A DNA stretch of 64,000 nucleotides from Pseudonocardia alaniniphila (lineage in GTDB: Bacteria; Actinomycetota; Actinomycetes; Mycobacteriales; Pseudonocardiaceae), in assembly GCF_022524485.1 (NCBI RefSeq), contig NZ_JAKXMK010000004.1, positions 248,001 through 312,000 of the forward strand, written 5' to 3'. Made by a program: the position numbers and the translations under genes. Shown here piece after piece: positions 16,415-24,535 of the stretch. Every line of letters starts with the position of its first letter. Position 1 is the stretch's first letter. Under the pieces are notes generated by a model. That model made no database searches, had not been told where the DNA came from, and worked only from the letters and a program-made list of their open reading frames with translations.

Positions 16415-17192
16415 CCCCCGCAGAAGGTGAAGGGACGGTGAACTGGTAGCCGATTCCACGTATCGACTGGATCCATTGTGGGTCCTGGTCGTCGTCGCCC
16501 AAGCGCCTGCGCAGGCGCATGACGTGCACGTTGAGGGTGTTGCTGCCGCGGACGCCCTCGACGCCCCAGATCGCGCGGATGACCTCGTGGCGGGACACAA
16601 CCGCGCCGGCTCGTTCTGCGAGGTAGCGAAGCAGGAGGTACTCCCGCATCGGTAGTCGGTACTCGGTGCCGTCGAGCCACATCTTGGGTGCGGCGCCGTC
16701 GATGCTGAGCCGGCCGAGTTCGAGGCGCAGCGGCTTGACCTCCAGTGGTCTTCTGCTCGAGGTCAGTGAGGACAGCAGCCGCAGGAGTTGGTCGATGCGG
16801 TACGGATGGGCGAGCACCGCCGCTCCGAGCAGTGCAGCGTGGCCGGCCAGTTCCGGCTCGTCGGGGCTGATTCCGACGACGATGGGCAGCTCGGGTTCGT
16901 TGTCGCGCAGGGCCTCGAGGAATGCCGCGGTGGTGAGCCGTCCCTGAGTGGGGCCGAGTAGGACCACGTCGGGGCAGGTGCGTCCGACCAGGAGAAGCCC
17001 GGTGGCAGGGTCGTGGGTGGCTGCGATCTCCACCGGCTGGCCGACCAGGGCACGGCGGAGCTCGATTGCGAATGCGGGTGTGTCGATCAGGAGGACGGCC
17101 GCGCGGTCGGGCATCGCCGCGCGGCCGGCGAGGCAGGCCCGGCGGCGGGCGTGGAACTGGGAGTTGTCGTTCTCCCAGGCGGTGACCGACAC
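16401..17192 (-). CDS. OmpR/PhoB-like winged-helix regulator with degenerate receiver
   Basis: About 263 residues. The first half (AAVLLIDTPAFAIELRRAL...VVLLGP) has the beta/alpha rhythm of a receiver domain, but the phospho-acceptor Asp is replaced (VVLLGPTQG). The C-terminal half is a clear Trans_reg_C domain: YRLPMREYLLLRYLAERAGAVVSRHEVIRAIWG, then NTLNVHVMRLRRRLGDD and IRGIGYQF. It resembles PhoB/RegX3-type phosphate regulators but cannot be phosphorylated in the usual way, and no kinase is adjacent. GTG 17192 starts 11 bases after pstB; ATG 17114 is an alternative. It likely tunes the pst genes. Confidence 0.75.
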   Translation of the reverse strand: MSVTAWENDNSQFHARRRACLAGRAAMPDRAAVLLIDTPAFAIELRRALVGQPVEIAATHDPATGLLLVGRTCPDVVLLGPTQGRLTTAAFLEALRDNEPELPIVVGISPDEPELAGHAALLGAAVLAHPYRIDQLLRLLSSLTSSRRPLEVKPLRLELGRLSIDGAAPKMWLDGTEYRLPMREYLLLRYLAERAGAVVSRHEVIRAIWGVEGVRGSNTLNVHVMRLRRRLGDDDQDPQWIQSIRGIGYQFTVPSPSAGGGDT

Positions 17193-17203
17193 GGTTGCTT
17201 TGC

Positions 17204-18088
17204 TCAGCCGAACCTCCCGGAGATGTAGTCCTCGGTGCGATTGTCGTTCGGGTCGCCGAAGATGACTTTGGTGTCGTCGAACTCGACGAGCATGCCGACC
17301 CGTTTGCCGGCCTCGTCGGCTTCGGCGGTGAAGAACGCGGTGCGGTTGGAGACGCGGGCGGCCTGCTGCATGTTGTGGGTCACGATGATGATCGAGTATT
17401 CCTTGGTCAGCTCGATCATGAGATCTTCGATCTTCGAGGTGGCGATCGGGTCGAGGGCGGAACAGGGCTCGTCCATGAGGATCACGTCGGGATGGGTCGC
17501 GATCGCGCGGGCGATGCACAAGCGCTGCTGCTGGCCGCCGGACAGGCCGTAGGCGTTCTGCTTGAGCTTGTCCTTGACCTCGTCCCACAAGGCGGCTCCG
17601 CGCAGCGCCTTCTCCACGGTCTCGTCGAGGTTCCCCTTCATGCCGGTGACCCGCGGCCCATACGCGACGTTGTCGTAGATGGATTTCGGGAACGGGTTGG
17701 GCTTCTGGAAAACCATGCCGATGCGTCGACGCACCTCGATGTCGTCGATGGTCGGGCCGTAGATGTCAATGCCGTGGTAGGTGACCAAGCCCTCGACGCG
17801 TGCGCCGAGGACGAGGTCGTTCATGCGGTTGAGGCAGCGCAGCACGGTCGACTTGCCGCAGCCGGAGGGGCCGATCATCGCGGTGATCTCACCTCTGCCG
17901 AATTGCAGGTCGACGTCGCGCACGGCGAGGAAGTCGCCGTAATAGACGTTAAGGTCCTCGACGGCCATCACGGCCTCGGCGCCGCCGTGGCGGTGTTCGG
18001 CGCTAGCGGCCACGTCCACACGCACCTCTCGGTGGTGGCCGGTCGCCGTTTCGGGGTCGGTAACTGTGGTCCGCTCCGAGCTGGTCAT
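17204..18088 (-). CDS. pstB: Phosphate ABC transporter ATP-binding protein PstB
   Basis: A 294-residue ABC ATPase. Walker [10 protein letters not shown] is near residue 73, the Q-loop [15 protein letters not shown] follows, the signature [14 protein letters not shown] is near 172 and Walker [14 protein letters not shown] near 192. H-loop THNM completes the set. The sequence pattern is the highly conserved PstB type. An extended N-terminal tail of about 40 residues precedes the domain. It energises phosphate import with PstC and PstA upstream. In an arsenic island this offers selective phosphate uptake when arsenate competes. Confidence 0.95.
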   Translation of the reverse strand: MTSSERTTVTDPETATGHHREVRVDVAASAEHRHGGAEAVMAVEDLNVYYGDFLAVRDVDLQFGRGEITAMIGPSGCGKSTVLRCLNRMNDLVLGARVEGLVTYHGIDIYGPTIDDIEVRRRIGMVFQKPNPFPKSIYDNVAYGPRVTGMKGNLDETVEKALRGAALWDEVKDKLKQNAYGLSGGQQQRLCIARAIATHPDVILMDEPCSALDPIATSKIEDLMIELTKEYSIIIVTHNMQQAARVSNRTAFFTAEADEAGKRVGMLVEFDDTKVIFGDPNDNRTEDYISGRFG

Positions 18089-18128
18089 GGTCTGAGTGGG
18101 TCCTTCCGGGCTGTCGGGCGGACGCTGG

Positions 18129-19031
18129 TCACCAGCGACGCTGGAACCGGTTGCGCAGGTAGATGGCGACGGCGTTCATCGCGACGAGGATCAGGATCAG
18201 CAGCAGGATCGCCCCGTAGGCGAGGTCCTTCGACGCCTGGTCCGGTTGCGGGACCAGGGTGTAGATCTGGACGGGCATGACGGTGTAGCGGGAAAACAGA
18301 CCGTCAGGGCTGAACGTCACGAAGGTGGTGGCGCCGACGAGGATCAGTGGCGCAGCCTCGCCGATGGCTCGGGACAGCGCCAGGATGGAGCCGGTCGCGA
18401 TACCCGGGACCGCGGCGGGTAGCAGTTGCCGCCATACGGTCTGCCAACGTGTGGCCCCGAGCGCGAGCGAACCGTCACGGATCTCCCCGGGAATTGCGCG
18501 CAGTGCCTCGCGGGTCGCGATGATGACGACCGGCAGGATCAGCAGGGCGAGCGCGATAGCTCCGGACAGCGCCACGGCGCCGATGTTGAGCGGCGTTCGG
18601 ACCACGAAGGCCAGAACGAGGATGCCGAAGATCACCGACGGGACCGCGGCGAGGTTCTGGATGTTCAGCTCGAACATCCGGTTCCACCATCGCGTGCGGT
18701 CGCCGTACTCCTCGAGGTACACCGCCGCAGCGACGCCGATCGGGAGTGCCAGGAGTGCGGTGGTGCCGACTACGAGCAGGGTTCCGAGAATGGCCGGGCG
18801 CACTCCGCCGTTCTCCGGTCGAACACGTGAGGGCGCCGCGGTGAGCAATTGCAGATCGAACCGGGCGAGGCCACGACGGACGACTTCGATCATGATGAAC
18901 AACAGGAACAGCGAAGCCAGCGCCAGGCACAGCCACAGCACGCCGAGGAACACGGCTGATGCAGTGTCATGGCGGCGCCCCTCACGCAGCGGAGTGGCAA
19001 CGTCGACCGCCGCGGAACTCGTCACGCTCAT
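18129..19031 (-). CDS. pstA: Phosphate ABC transporter permease PstA
   Basis: A 300-residue permease with six helices. The cytoplasmic coupling loop [31 protein letters not shown] lies near 195-225 and the [21 protein letters not shown] helices precede it. The ATG at 19031 overlaps the pstC stop (TGATG). PstB follows 40 bases downstream. No frame damage was seen. Confidence 0.94.
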   Translation of the reverse strand: MSVTSSAAVDVATPLREGRRHDTASAVFLGVLWLCLALASLFLLFIMIEVVRRGLARFDLQLLTAAPSRVRPENGGVRPAILGTLLVVGTTALLALPIGVAAAVYLEEYGDRTRWWNRMFELNIQNLAAVPSVIFGILVLAFVVRTPLNIGAVALSGAIALALLILPVVIIATREALRAIPGEIRDGSLALGATRWQTVWRQLLPAAVPGIATGSILALSRAIGEAAPLILVGATTFVTFSPDGLFSRYTVMPVQIYTLVPQPDQASKDLAYGAILLLILILVAMNAVAIYLRNRFQRRW

Positions 19032-19996
19032 CAGTAGGCCTGCCGGAATCTGCGGACCAGCCGAATGCTGATCAGGTTGATGACCAGGGTGATCGCGAAC
19101 AGCAGCGCCCCAACGGCGAACAGCGAGTAGTACACGGGGCTGCCTTGGGGGGCGTCGCCGCTGGCGATCTGGGCGATGAACGCGGTCATCGTCTGGGCCT
19201 GGTCGCGAGGATCGGCGGTGAGGCGGGCGATGTTGCCGCCCGCAACGGCCAGGATCATGGTCTCGCCGACCGCGCGGGACAGGGCGAGCACGATCGCGGC
19301 GATGATGCCCGACAGCGCCGCGGGGAACACCACTCGTAGGGTGGTCTTTCGCTTGTTCGCCCCCAATGCGTAGGAGCCCTGCCGCAGCGCCTGTGGCACT
19401 GCGGACATGGCGTCCTCGGACAGCGACGCGACCGTCGGCACGATCATGAAGCCCATGACCAGGCCCGCGGTCAGGATGCTGAAGATGTTCGGGATACCCA
19501 GCAACGGCTGCAGCGCCGGGGTGATCGCGGTCAACGCGAGGAACCCGTAAACCACGGTCGGGATCCCGGCCAGCAGCTCGAGCACCGGTTTGAGGGTCTT
19601 CCGGGCCCGCTGGTTGGCGTACTCGGACAGAAACATGGCGATACCGAGTCCGAGCGGGACGGCGACCAGCAGTGCGATGGCGGTGGCCGTGAACGTCGCC
19701 GAGACCAGGGGCAGCACGCCCCAGTCCTTGTCCCAGGAGAACTTGTCACCGAACGACGCAGTCCAGCTCGTGCCACTGAGGAACTCGATCGGTGAGACGT
19801 GGGCGAAAAAGGTGAACAGCGGCACGACCAAGGCCAGCACGATCCCGATCGTCACCACCACTGACAATCCAGCTGCGGCGGCGAGGAGAGTCTCGATGAT
19901 CCGCTCGCCGATCCGCGATGATGTCCGCTGCAGGGTGAGGGACGGACCCCCCGAGCCGGAGCTCGGGGAGGCCGCGTCCACTGTGGAGGCTGTCAC
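19031..19996 (-). CDS. pstC: Phosphate ABC transporter permease PstC
   Basis: A 321-residue permease with six helices. The coupling loop [34 protein letters not shown] is near 195-230 and the conserved [16 protein letters not shown] near 140 is typical of PstC. The ATG lies 1 base after the pstS stop, so translation is coupled. The upstream pstS is frameshifted, which may reduce translation of this gene by polarity. Confidence 0.94.
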   Translation of the reverse strand: MTASTVDAASPSSGSGGPSLTLQRTSSRIGERIIETLLAAAAGLSVVVTIGIVLALVVPLFTFFAHVSPIEFLSGTSWTASFGDKFSWDKDWGVLPLVSATFTATAIALLVAVPLGLGIAMFLSEYANQRARKTLKPVLELLAGIPTVVYGFLALTAITPALQPLLGIPNIFSILTAGLVMGFMIVPTVASLSEDAMSAVPQALRQGSYALGANKRKTTLRVVFPAALSGIIAAIVLALSRAVGETMILAVAGGNIARLTADPRDQAQTMTAFIAQIASGDAPQGSPVYYSLFAVGALLFAITLVINLISIRLVRRFRQAY

Positions 19997-19997
19997 C

Positions 19998-20967
19998 TCA
20001 ACCGCCGGCGCGCTGACGCAGCGCTTCCAGCTCGGTGGTCGACTCCTGCTTCTGCTCCGGCGTCAGGGGGATGAACCGGGCGACTTCCACGATCTGGTCG
20101 TTCTGCTGCAGGTAGAACTCCACGAAGGCCTCGACCTGCGGCTTCTTCAGACCGGCGTTGGACGGGTAGATGAACAACGGCCGGGCCAGCGGTGTGTAGG
20201 TGCCATCCTGCGCCGCCTGCGACGAGGGCGCGACACAGCCCTTCCCGCCGTCGATCTGCACGGCCTTGAGGTTGGCCTCGTTCTCCTCGAAGTAGGAGAA
20301 CCCGAAGTAGCCCAGCGCGCCCTTTGACCCTTGGACTCCCTGCACCGTGACGTTGTCGTCCTCGGTGGGGCTGTAGTCGGTCCGCGAGGAGCCCTCCTTG
20401 CCGACGATCGCGCCGGTGAAGTAGTCGAAGGTGCCGGAGTCGGCGCCCGCCCCGAACAGTGTCAGTGGTTCGTTCGGGAAGCTCGGGTCGACCTGGTTCC
20501 AGTTCTTCACTGTCGAGCCCGGCTCCCACATCCGCTTGAGCTGGTCGACGGTCAGGCAGTTGGCCCAGGTGTTCCTTGTTGACCACGACGGTCAGTGCGT
20601 CGTTGGCCACCTGGATCTCCTCGAAGGAGATGCCCTTGGCGTCGCACTGCGCCTTCTCTTCGTCCTTGATCGGCCGAGAGGCGTCGGAGATGTCGGTCTC
20701 GCCCGCGCAGAACTTCTGAAAACCACCTCCAGTGCCCGAGGTGCCGACCGTGACATTGACGCCGGGCTGCTCGCCCTGGAACAGCTCGGCAGCAGCCGAG
20801 GACAGGGGCTCGACCGTGCTGGATCCATCAATCACCACCGGGCCAGCCAGTGCTGCGTTCCCGCCTGCTGCTGACCCGCCGCCCCCGCCGCCGCAGGCCG
20901 CCAGCACGACGCTCACGGCGGCGAGGGCGAGCGCGGCACGTGCGGGGCGTACCCACCGAATGCTCAC
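19998..20967 (-). pseudogene. pstS: Phosphate-binding lipoprotein PstS, frameshifted
   Basis: The N-terminal frame encodes a lipoprotein signal ([12 protein letters not shown]) and a PstS core: [38 protein letters not shown], up to NKE. Around 20570-20577 the frame breaks; the correct continuation [15 protein letters not shown] and the rest ([12 protein letters not shown], ...[10 protein letters not shown]) lie in the next frame to 19998. Compared with the conserved NKENTWANC, two bases seem to be missing. Both halves are otherwise perfect, so the lesion is recent, or a sequencing error. If real, PstCAB lacks its own binding protein and may use the PstS-like lipoprotein at 30810-31934. Confidence 0.85.
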
Positions 20968-21030
20968 GAGGATCCTTCCTGGGGCTCTAGTGACGATCTG
21001 GGAGGAACGTCACCTCTGCGGAGTGCTTGG

Positions 21031-21046
21031 ATCGAACAATTTCGAT
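21031..21046. promoter_or_regulatory. ArsR-like operator ATCGAA-CAAT-TTCGAT upstream of pstS
   Basis: A perfect 6-4-6 palindrome 64 bases upstream of the pstS start. It shares GAA-N4-TTC with the site in front of arsR (15975-15990), which points to arsenic control of phosphate uptake. Confidence 0.55.
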
Positions 21047-21086
21047 CTAAACGACAGATGAACGTGGACCAAACAGTGACAACTGG

Positions 21087-21102
21087 ATCGGAAAAGTTCG
21101 AT
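21087..21102. promoter_or_regulatory. Second ArsR-like operator ATCGGA-AAAG-TTCGAT upstream of pstS
   Basis: One mismatch from a perfect palindrome and 56 bases from the first site, in the same orientation. It lies 50 bases beyond the end of the arsenate reductase gene. Confidence 0.5.
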
Positions 21103-21151
21103 GCAGTGGATCGACGGGTGTGGCCGCACGGACCACCGGGAGGGGTAGGAG

Positions 21152-21805
21152 CTAGTCGAGCGGAACGGCGAGCTCGGCGAGAAGCCCGCGTACCCGGCGC
21201 TCGAGGTCGTCACGGATCGCCCGGACCTCGATGACACCCAGGCCGGCAGGGTCCGCCACGGCCCAATTCTCATAGCGCCGGCCGGGGAAGACCGGGCAGG
21301 CGTCCCCGCAGCCCATGGTGACCACGACGTCCGCGGCACGGACGACTTCGTCGGTCCAGGGCTTGGGGTACTCGCCGGAGATGTCGATGCCCCGTTCGGC
21401 CATGACTGCGATCGCGGCGGGGTTGACCCGCGTGTCCGGTTCGGAGCCGCCGGACCAGGCGATGGCCCGGCCATTGGCGAGCTGGGAGAAGAGGCCCATC
21501 GCCATCTGAGAGCGCCCTGCGTTGTGGGTGCACAGGAACAGCGCGACGGGAGTCCCCATGATTGCCTTGCCTTCGACCTTCGCCAGGGCGCGCAGCCGCT
21601 GGCGGGCGAAGCGTTCGGCGAGCAGTGGCAGGTAGTTGATGACGACGGCCCGATCGGCGAACTCGTCGTAGGAGGTGTGCAGGAACCGCTCGATGGTCTC
21701 GGGCCCGAAGGTCCCGTCGAACTCTCGGGCCAGGTTCGACGCAGCCGTCCGGAGCGCCAGCACTTGATCTATTGACAGCTCGGGTCGGCGGGCGGTGACC
21801 GGCAT
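21152..21805 (-). CDS. arsC: Arsenate reductase with N-terminal helical domain
   Basis: A 217-residue two-domain protein. Residues 1-80 form a helical domain (FGPETIERFLHTSYDEFADRAVVINYLPLLAERFARQRL) found in front of several actinobacterial LMW-type proteins and thought to mediate dimerisation. The C-terminal domain is ArsC: CTHNAGRSQMAMG near 92, MGCGDACPVFPG near 168 and DPAGLGVIEVRAIRDDLE. It reduces arsenate. It ends 184 bases from the pst promoter and starts 9 bases after the ArsR-ArsC fusion, so both are probably co-transcribed. It is close to the single-domain arsC at 14085 over the shared region. Confidence 0.88.
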   Translation of the reverse strand: MPVTARRPELSIDQVLALRTAASNLAREFDGTFGPETIERFLHTSYDEFADRAVVINYLPLLAERFARQRLRALAKVEGKAIMGTPVALFLCTHNAGRSQMAMGLFSQLANGRAIAWSGGSEPDTRVNPAAIAVMAERGIDISGEYPKPWTDEVVRAADVVVTMGCGDACPVFPGRRYENWAVADPAGLGVIEVRAIRDDLERRVRGLLAELAVPLD

Positions 21806-21814
21806 GGGTCCTCC

Positions 21815-22492
21815 TCAGGTGACGGGCCGGATCGCGGGAGCGATCCGGGAGATGCGGTCGGTGAGCTCGTCCACGGCCTGATCGAAGGCGGTGTCCTCGC
21901 CGCTGCGTGCCGGGTCGGAGACCGACCAGTGCAGCCGGTCAGGCCCGGCGCCGAGCTCCTCATGGGCCGAGTCGCAGACCGTGATCACGACGTCGTCGGG
22001 GTGGAGAACTTCGTTGAGATGCCGCGGAGTCGCGGGGGTCAACGCGAGGTGGTGGCGGCGCGCGGCTGACACGGCCCCCGGGTGTACGGCCGGCGCCGGG
22101 TGCGTCCCAGCCGATGTGACGGGAACGGCGCTCTCGCTCGACCACAACGCCGCCGCGAGCTGTGAGCGGGCGGAGTTCTCGGTGCATACAAAGACCACCC
22201 GCACCGCGTCCCGTGTAACGGTGGGGCGAAGTGTGTTGAGCGCTCCCGGGGCGAGCGCCAGGTAGGTGCGGCGGCGATCACCCTCGGACCGGCGCCGGGC
22301 GACTACACCCGCCCGCTCCAGTACGCGGACGTGGTGGGCCATCAGGTTGGACGGCATGTCGAGCAGTTGCTGGAGCTCCGAGGGGGAGGCCTCCCCGAGT
22401 ACGAGGGCGTCGACGATCGCCAGTCGGCCAGGGTCGCCCAGCGCGGCGTGTGCAGCCGCCCGAGCTGTGAGGTCGCTCTGTTCAACATCCAT
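21815..22492 (-). CDS. ArsR-ArsC fusion: winged-helix repressor joined to an arsenate-reductase/LMW phosphatase domain
   Basis: 225 residues. Residues 1-90 are an ArsR-type HTH (HAALGDPGRLAIVDALVLGEASPSELQQLL, then SNLMAHHVRVLERAGVV and a basic wing RRRSEGDRRRTYLAL). Residues 95-225 are an ArsC-like domain with P-loop CTENSARSQLAAALW (Cys103), VITVCDSAHEE (second Cys) and the acid loop WSVSDPARSGEDTAF. The HTH half lacks the CxC arsenite pair, so sensing may be through the reductase cysteines. It probably represses itself and the following arsC: the palindrome ATTGAGTCAAT overlaps its start codon. Confidence 0.85.
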   Translation of the reverse strand: MDVEQSDLTARAAAHAALGDPGRLAIVDALVLGEASPSELQQLLDMPSNLMAHHVRVLERAGVVARRRSEGDRRRTYLALAPGALNTLRPTVTRDAVRVVFVCTENSARSQLAAALWSSESAVPVTSAGTHPAPAVHPGAVSAARRHHLALTPATPRHLNEVLHPDDVVITVCDSAHEELGAGPDRLHWSVSDPARSGEDTAFDQAVDELTDRISRIAPAIRPVT

Positions 22493-22501
22493 TGAGTCAA
22501 T
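22491..22501. promoter_or_regulatory. Palindrome ATTGA-G-TCAAT overlapping the ArsR-ArsC start codon
   Basis: A perfect 5-1-5 palindrome that includes the first two bases of the start codon. An identical one is at 22728-22738. The position fits autorepression by the fusion protein. Confidence 0.5.
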
Positions 22502-22503
22502 GA

Positions 22504-22727
22504 TGGCTGAGCTACTGGACGGCCGTCAATGGGAGGGTCCGATCGGCCCCTTCGGCGGTTTGCGCGGACAAGATTCGCCCGCACCTGACGATCTCGGCGC
22601 TCGGCTGCTCGCAGTCCCTGCGCGGCCACTGTCGCCGCCAGCAGTGAGAACTGCCGGTCAAGATCAGGCGCGCAGCGCCGACTGAGTAGCACGACCGGTC
22701 TTGACCGGGCGGGATGACTCCGCCACT
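22504..22727. other. Region between two identical palindromes, no gene recognised
   Basis: Only chance-type frames are present. The promoter of the ArsR-ArsC fusion must lie here. The two flanking ATTGA-S-TCAAT sites, 237 bases apart, could permit repression by looping. Confidence 0.35.
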
Positions 22728-22738
22728 ATTGACTCAAT
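22728..22738. promoter_or_regulatory. Second palindrome ATTGA-C-TCAAT
   Basis: The arms are identical to the 22491-22501 site with the centre base complemented, so the two are the same sequence read from either strand. It is followed by the partial repeat ACTGAGTT. The 22739-23011 stretch to the right holds no recognised gene. Confidence 0.45.
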
Positions 22739-23011
22739 GTTTACTGAGTTACCCTCTCGAGCTGGTGATGTTGTGGCCTTGTGCAGAGTCCTCTGCTCCT
22801 CGGTAATCCCTCGCAGCTCCTAGGGAGGCCGCCCTGCGTCAGCGCTCGCGGCGACACGCTGCCACGTAGTGCTCCAGGCGGGCGTTCCTCAAGATCGACC
22901 CTTCCCACATCTTGGTGCTCCTGACTAGATCACCGTTCTCGCGACTGTCTGATCTCCGACTTCCTCACTGAAGTGGAAACGGGCTCCGGATATCACGGCG
23001 AGGTGGCGACC

Positions 23012-23407
23012 GTGAAACGTCTACCTTGGATGCAGGGCGAAAGGCTCGGCGGGCGTCGACCATCTCTGATGGCCGACGACGAAGGGGGCGCCGGGCGCCG
23101 GCCAGTAGCGGCCGGCGCAGCCGTGCTCGACGTCTCGGCTCGCCGTGTGCTCGTAGAGGGACACGTCGTGCACCTGCCGCACCGAGAAGTGGTGCTCCTC
23201 GAGGTGCTCATGTGTAGCGCCGGGCGAGTGATCGACGCGGATGAGATACCAGTGGCGATACACGGTCAGATTGCTGACCCGCAGCTTGTGGACAAGCTGG
23301 CGCGTCGCCTCATCCGCCGCCTCGCGGTAAGCCCGTTGTTGCCGCCGTTGGTCGAACGGGTCGGACCACACGGATACCGCCTCGCATCGATCGGGACGGA
23401 TTTCTGA
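23012..23407 (+). CDS. Lone winged-helix (Trans_reg_C) DNA-binding protein
   Basis: A 131-residue protein consisting almost only of an OmpR-type DNA-binding domain: VLDVSARRVLVEGHVVHLPHREVVLLEVLM, then AGRVIDADEI, LVDKLARRLIRRL and VGPHGYRLAS. There is no receiver domain. It resembles the C-terminal half of the regulator at 16401-17192. The GTG at 23012 is preceded by GAGG 8 bases upstream; GTG 22973 and ATG 23069 are alternatives. It lies alone between two arsR genes and probably regulates the island without phosphorylation. Confidence 0.65.
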   Translation: MKRLPWMQGERLGGRRPSLMADDEGGAGRRPVAAGAAVLDVSARRVLVEGHVVHLPHREVVLLEVLMCSAGRVIDADEIPVAIHGQIADPQLVDKLARRLIRRLAVSPLLPPLVERVGPHGYRLASIGTDF

Positions 23408-23480
23408 CGTCCGGGGCGACCTGAAAACGCTTCGGGACCTCGGCGCCATCGCGGTACGTCAAGAACTGATCGCGGGCTCG

Positions 23481-23873
23481 TCAGTCGAGCGGTGCCGAGA
23501 TGCCGGAGGCGGGAGTCTCGTCAGGCACGAGGACCGCGGAGAGTTGCCGCAGAGCCGCGGTTTCCGCGCGGTAGTAGACCCAGGTTCCGCGCCGCTCGCC
23601 TGTGATCAGGCCGGCCTCGCGGAGCACTCGGAGATGGTGGCTGATCGTCGGGCCGGTCAGGTCGAATGCGGCGCTCACATCGCACACGCACGCCTCACCG
23701 CCGGGATGTGAGGCGATCAGCGACAGCAGTCGCAGGCGGACCGGGTCGCCCAGGGCTTTGAAAGCGCGGGAGAGGTCAACGGCCTGGGCTGGCGAGAGCG
23801 GCTCTCGTACCAGCGGGGCACAGCAACCCACCTGGTCGTCCAGGAGGACGAGCAGCTGCTCCTGATTCGGCAC
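23481..23873 (-). CDS. arsR: ArsR-family arsenite repressor, divergent from arsI
   Basis: A 130-residue repressor with EACVCDVSAAFDLTGPTISHHLRVLREAGLI (CxC arsenite site next to the recognition helix) and RRGTWVYYRA. An N-terminal VGCCAPL adds a vicinal Cys pair that could also bind As(III), as in ArsR proteins sensing organoarsenicals. The GTG start at 23873 faces arsI across 77 bases holding two GACAGAyGTC boxes. It most likely controls arsI and itself. Confidence 0.88.
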   Translation of the reverse strand: MPNQEQLLVLLDDQVGCCAPLVREPLSPAQAVDLSRAFKALGDPVRLRLLSLIASHPGGEACVCDVSAAFDLTGPTISHHLRVLREAGLITGERRGTWVYYRAETAALRQLSAVLVPDETPASGISAPLD

Positions 23874-23882
23874 CTCTCTACC

Positions 23883-23897
23883 TTGACAGACGTCGAA
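23883..23897. promoter_or_regulatory. ArsR box 1 in the arsR/arsI promoter
   Basis: TTGACAGACGTCGAA contains the imperfect palindrome GACA-ga-CGTC and a -35-like TTGACA. A sister box lies 35 bases away. Confidence 0.45.
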
Positions 23898-23917
23898 CCA
23901 GGCGTGCAACCTTTGTA

Positions 23918-23932
23918 TCGACAGATGTCTAA
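23918..23932. promoter_or_regulatory. ArsR box 2 in the arsR/arsI promoter
   Basis: TCGACAGATGTCTAA contains the perfect palindrome GACA-ga-TGTC and sits 18 bases before the arsI start. It matches box 1 at 12 of 15 positions. Confidence 0.45.
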
Positions 23933-23950
23933 TCAAGGGGAGTGGTGGGT

Positions 23951-24454
23951 ATGTCGCGCGTGCAGCTGGCTTTGCGGGTGTCGGACCTGGAGGCATCGAT
24001 CGCGTTCTACCGGTCGTTGTTCGGGACGGAGCCGGCCAAACGACGCCCCGGCTACGCCAACTTCGCCATCGCCGAGCCCCCACTCAAGCTGGTGCTCATC
24101 GAGGGCGGCGCGGATGAGCCGACGGTGCTCGACCACCTCGGCGTCGAGGTCGAGACCACCGACGAGGTCAACGCCGCCACCTCGCGGCTGTCGGGGCTGG
24201 GGCTGTTCACCGACGTCGAGAACGACACCACCTGTTGCTACGCGCTGCAGGACAAGGTGTGGGTCCGCGGCCCAGGCGCGGAGCCGTGGGAGGTCTACAC
24301 CGTCAAGGCCGACGCACCGGACGCCACCTCGATCCACCCGGTGGGCACTGACTCGATCGGCAGCTGCGAATGCGGCACGCCCGCGCGGGAGGACTCCACC
24401 GGAGAGGCCGCTGTCGCCGACGCTCCGTGCTGCGCGCCGGTGACGGCCAGCTGA
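23951..24454 (+). CDS. arsI: ArsI, C-As lyase of the glyoxalase (VOC) superfamily
   Basis: A 167-residue iron-dependent dioxygenase fold that cleaves the carbon-arsenic bond of trivalent organoarsenicals such as methylarsenite. The VOC pattern RVSDLEASIAFYRSLFG opens the protein, DHLGVEV gives the metal-ligand His62, the vicinal pair Cys95-Cys96 (TTCCYALQDKVWV) is the substrate-binding hallmark, and EPWEVYTV holds a Glu ligand. A Cys-rich tail (CECG, PCCAP) may pass arsenic on. ATG 23951 is used because AAGGGGAG lies 8 bases upstream. Confidence 0.92.
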   Translation: MSRVQLALRVSDLEASIAFYRSLFGTEPAKRRPGYANFAIAEPPLKLVLIEGGADEPTVLDHLGVEVETTDEVNAATSRLSGLGLFTDVENDTTCCYALQDKVWVRGPGAEPWEVYTVKADAPDATSIHPVGTDSIGSCECGTPAREDSTGEAAVADAPCCAPVTAS

Positions 24455-24464
24455 CGACGCAGCT

Positions 24465-24505
24465 GATCGGCGGCGTGCCGCCCCGCCGGCAGCGCGCCGC
24501 CGATC
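24465..24505. terminator. Bidirectional terminator-like hairpin between arsI and the MFS gene
   Basis: Perfect 11-bp arms GATCGGCGGCG and CGCCGCCGATC surround a GC-rich loop, between two convergent genes. No T-run follows, as is common in actinobacteria. Confidence 0.6.
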
Positions 24506-24535
24506 CCTCCGGTACGGGGTGATGTCGCTCGTTTG

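Noticed and set aside
20560-20580. Programmed frameshifting in pstS
   Set aside because: No slippery heptamer or hairpin is seen at the break and PstS proteins are not known to use recoding; mutation or sequence error is simpler.
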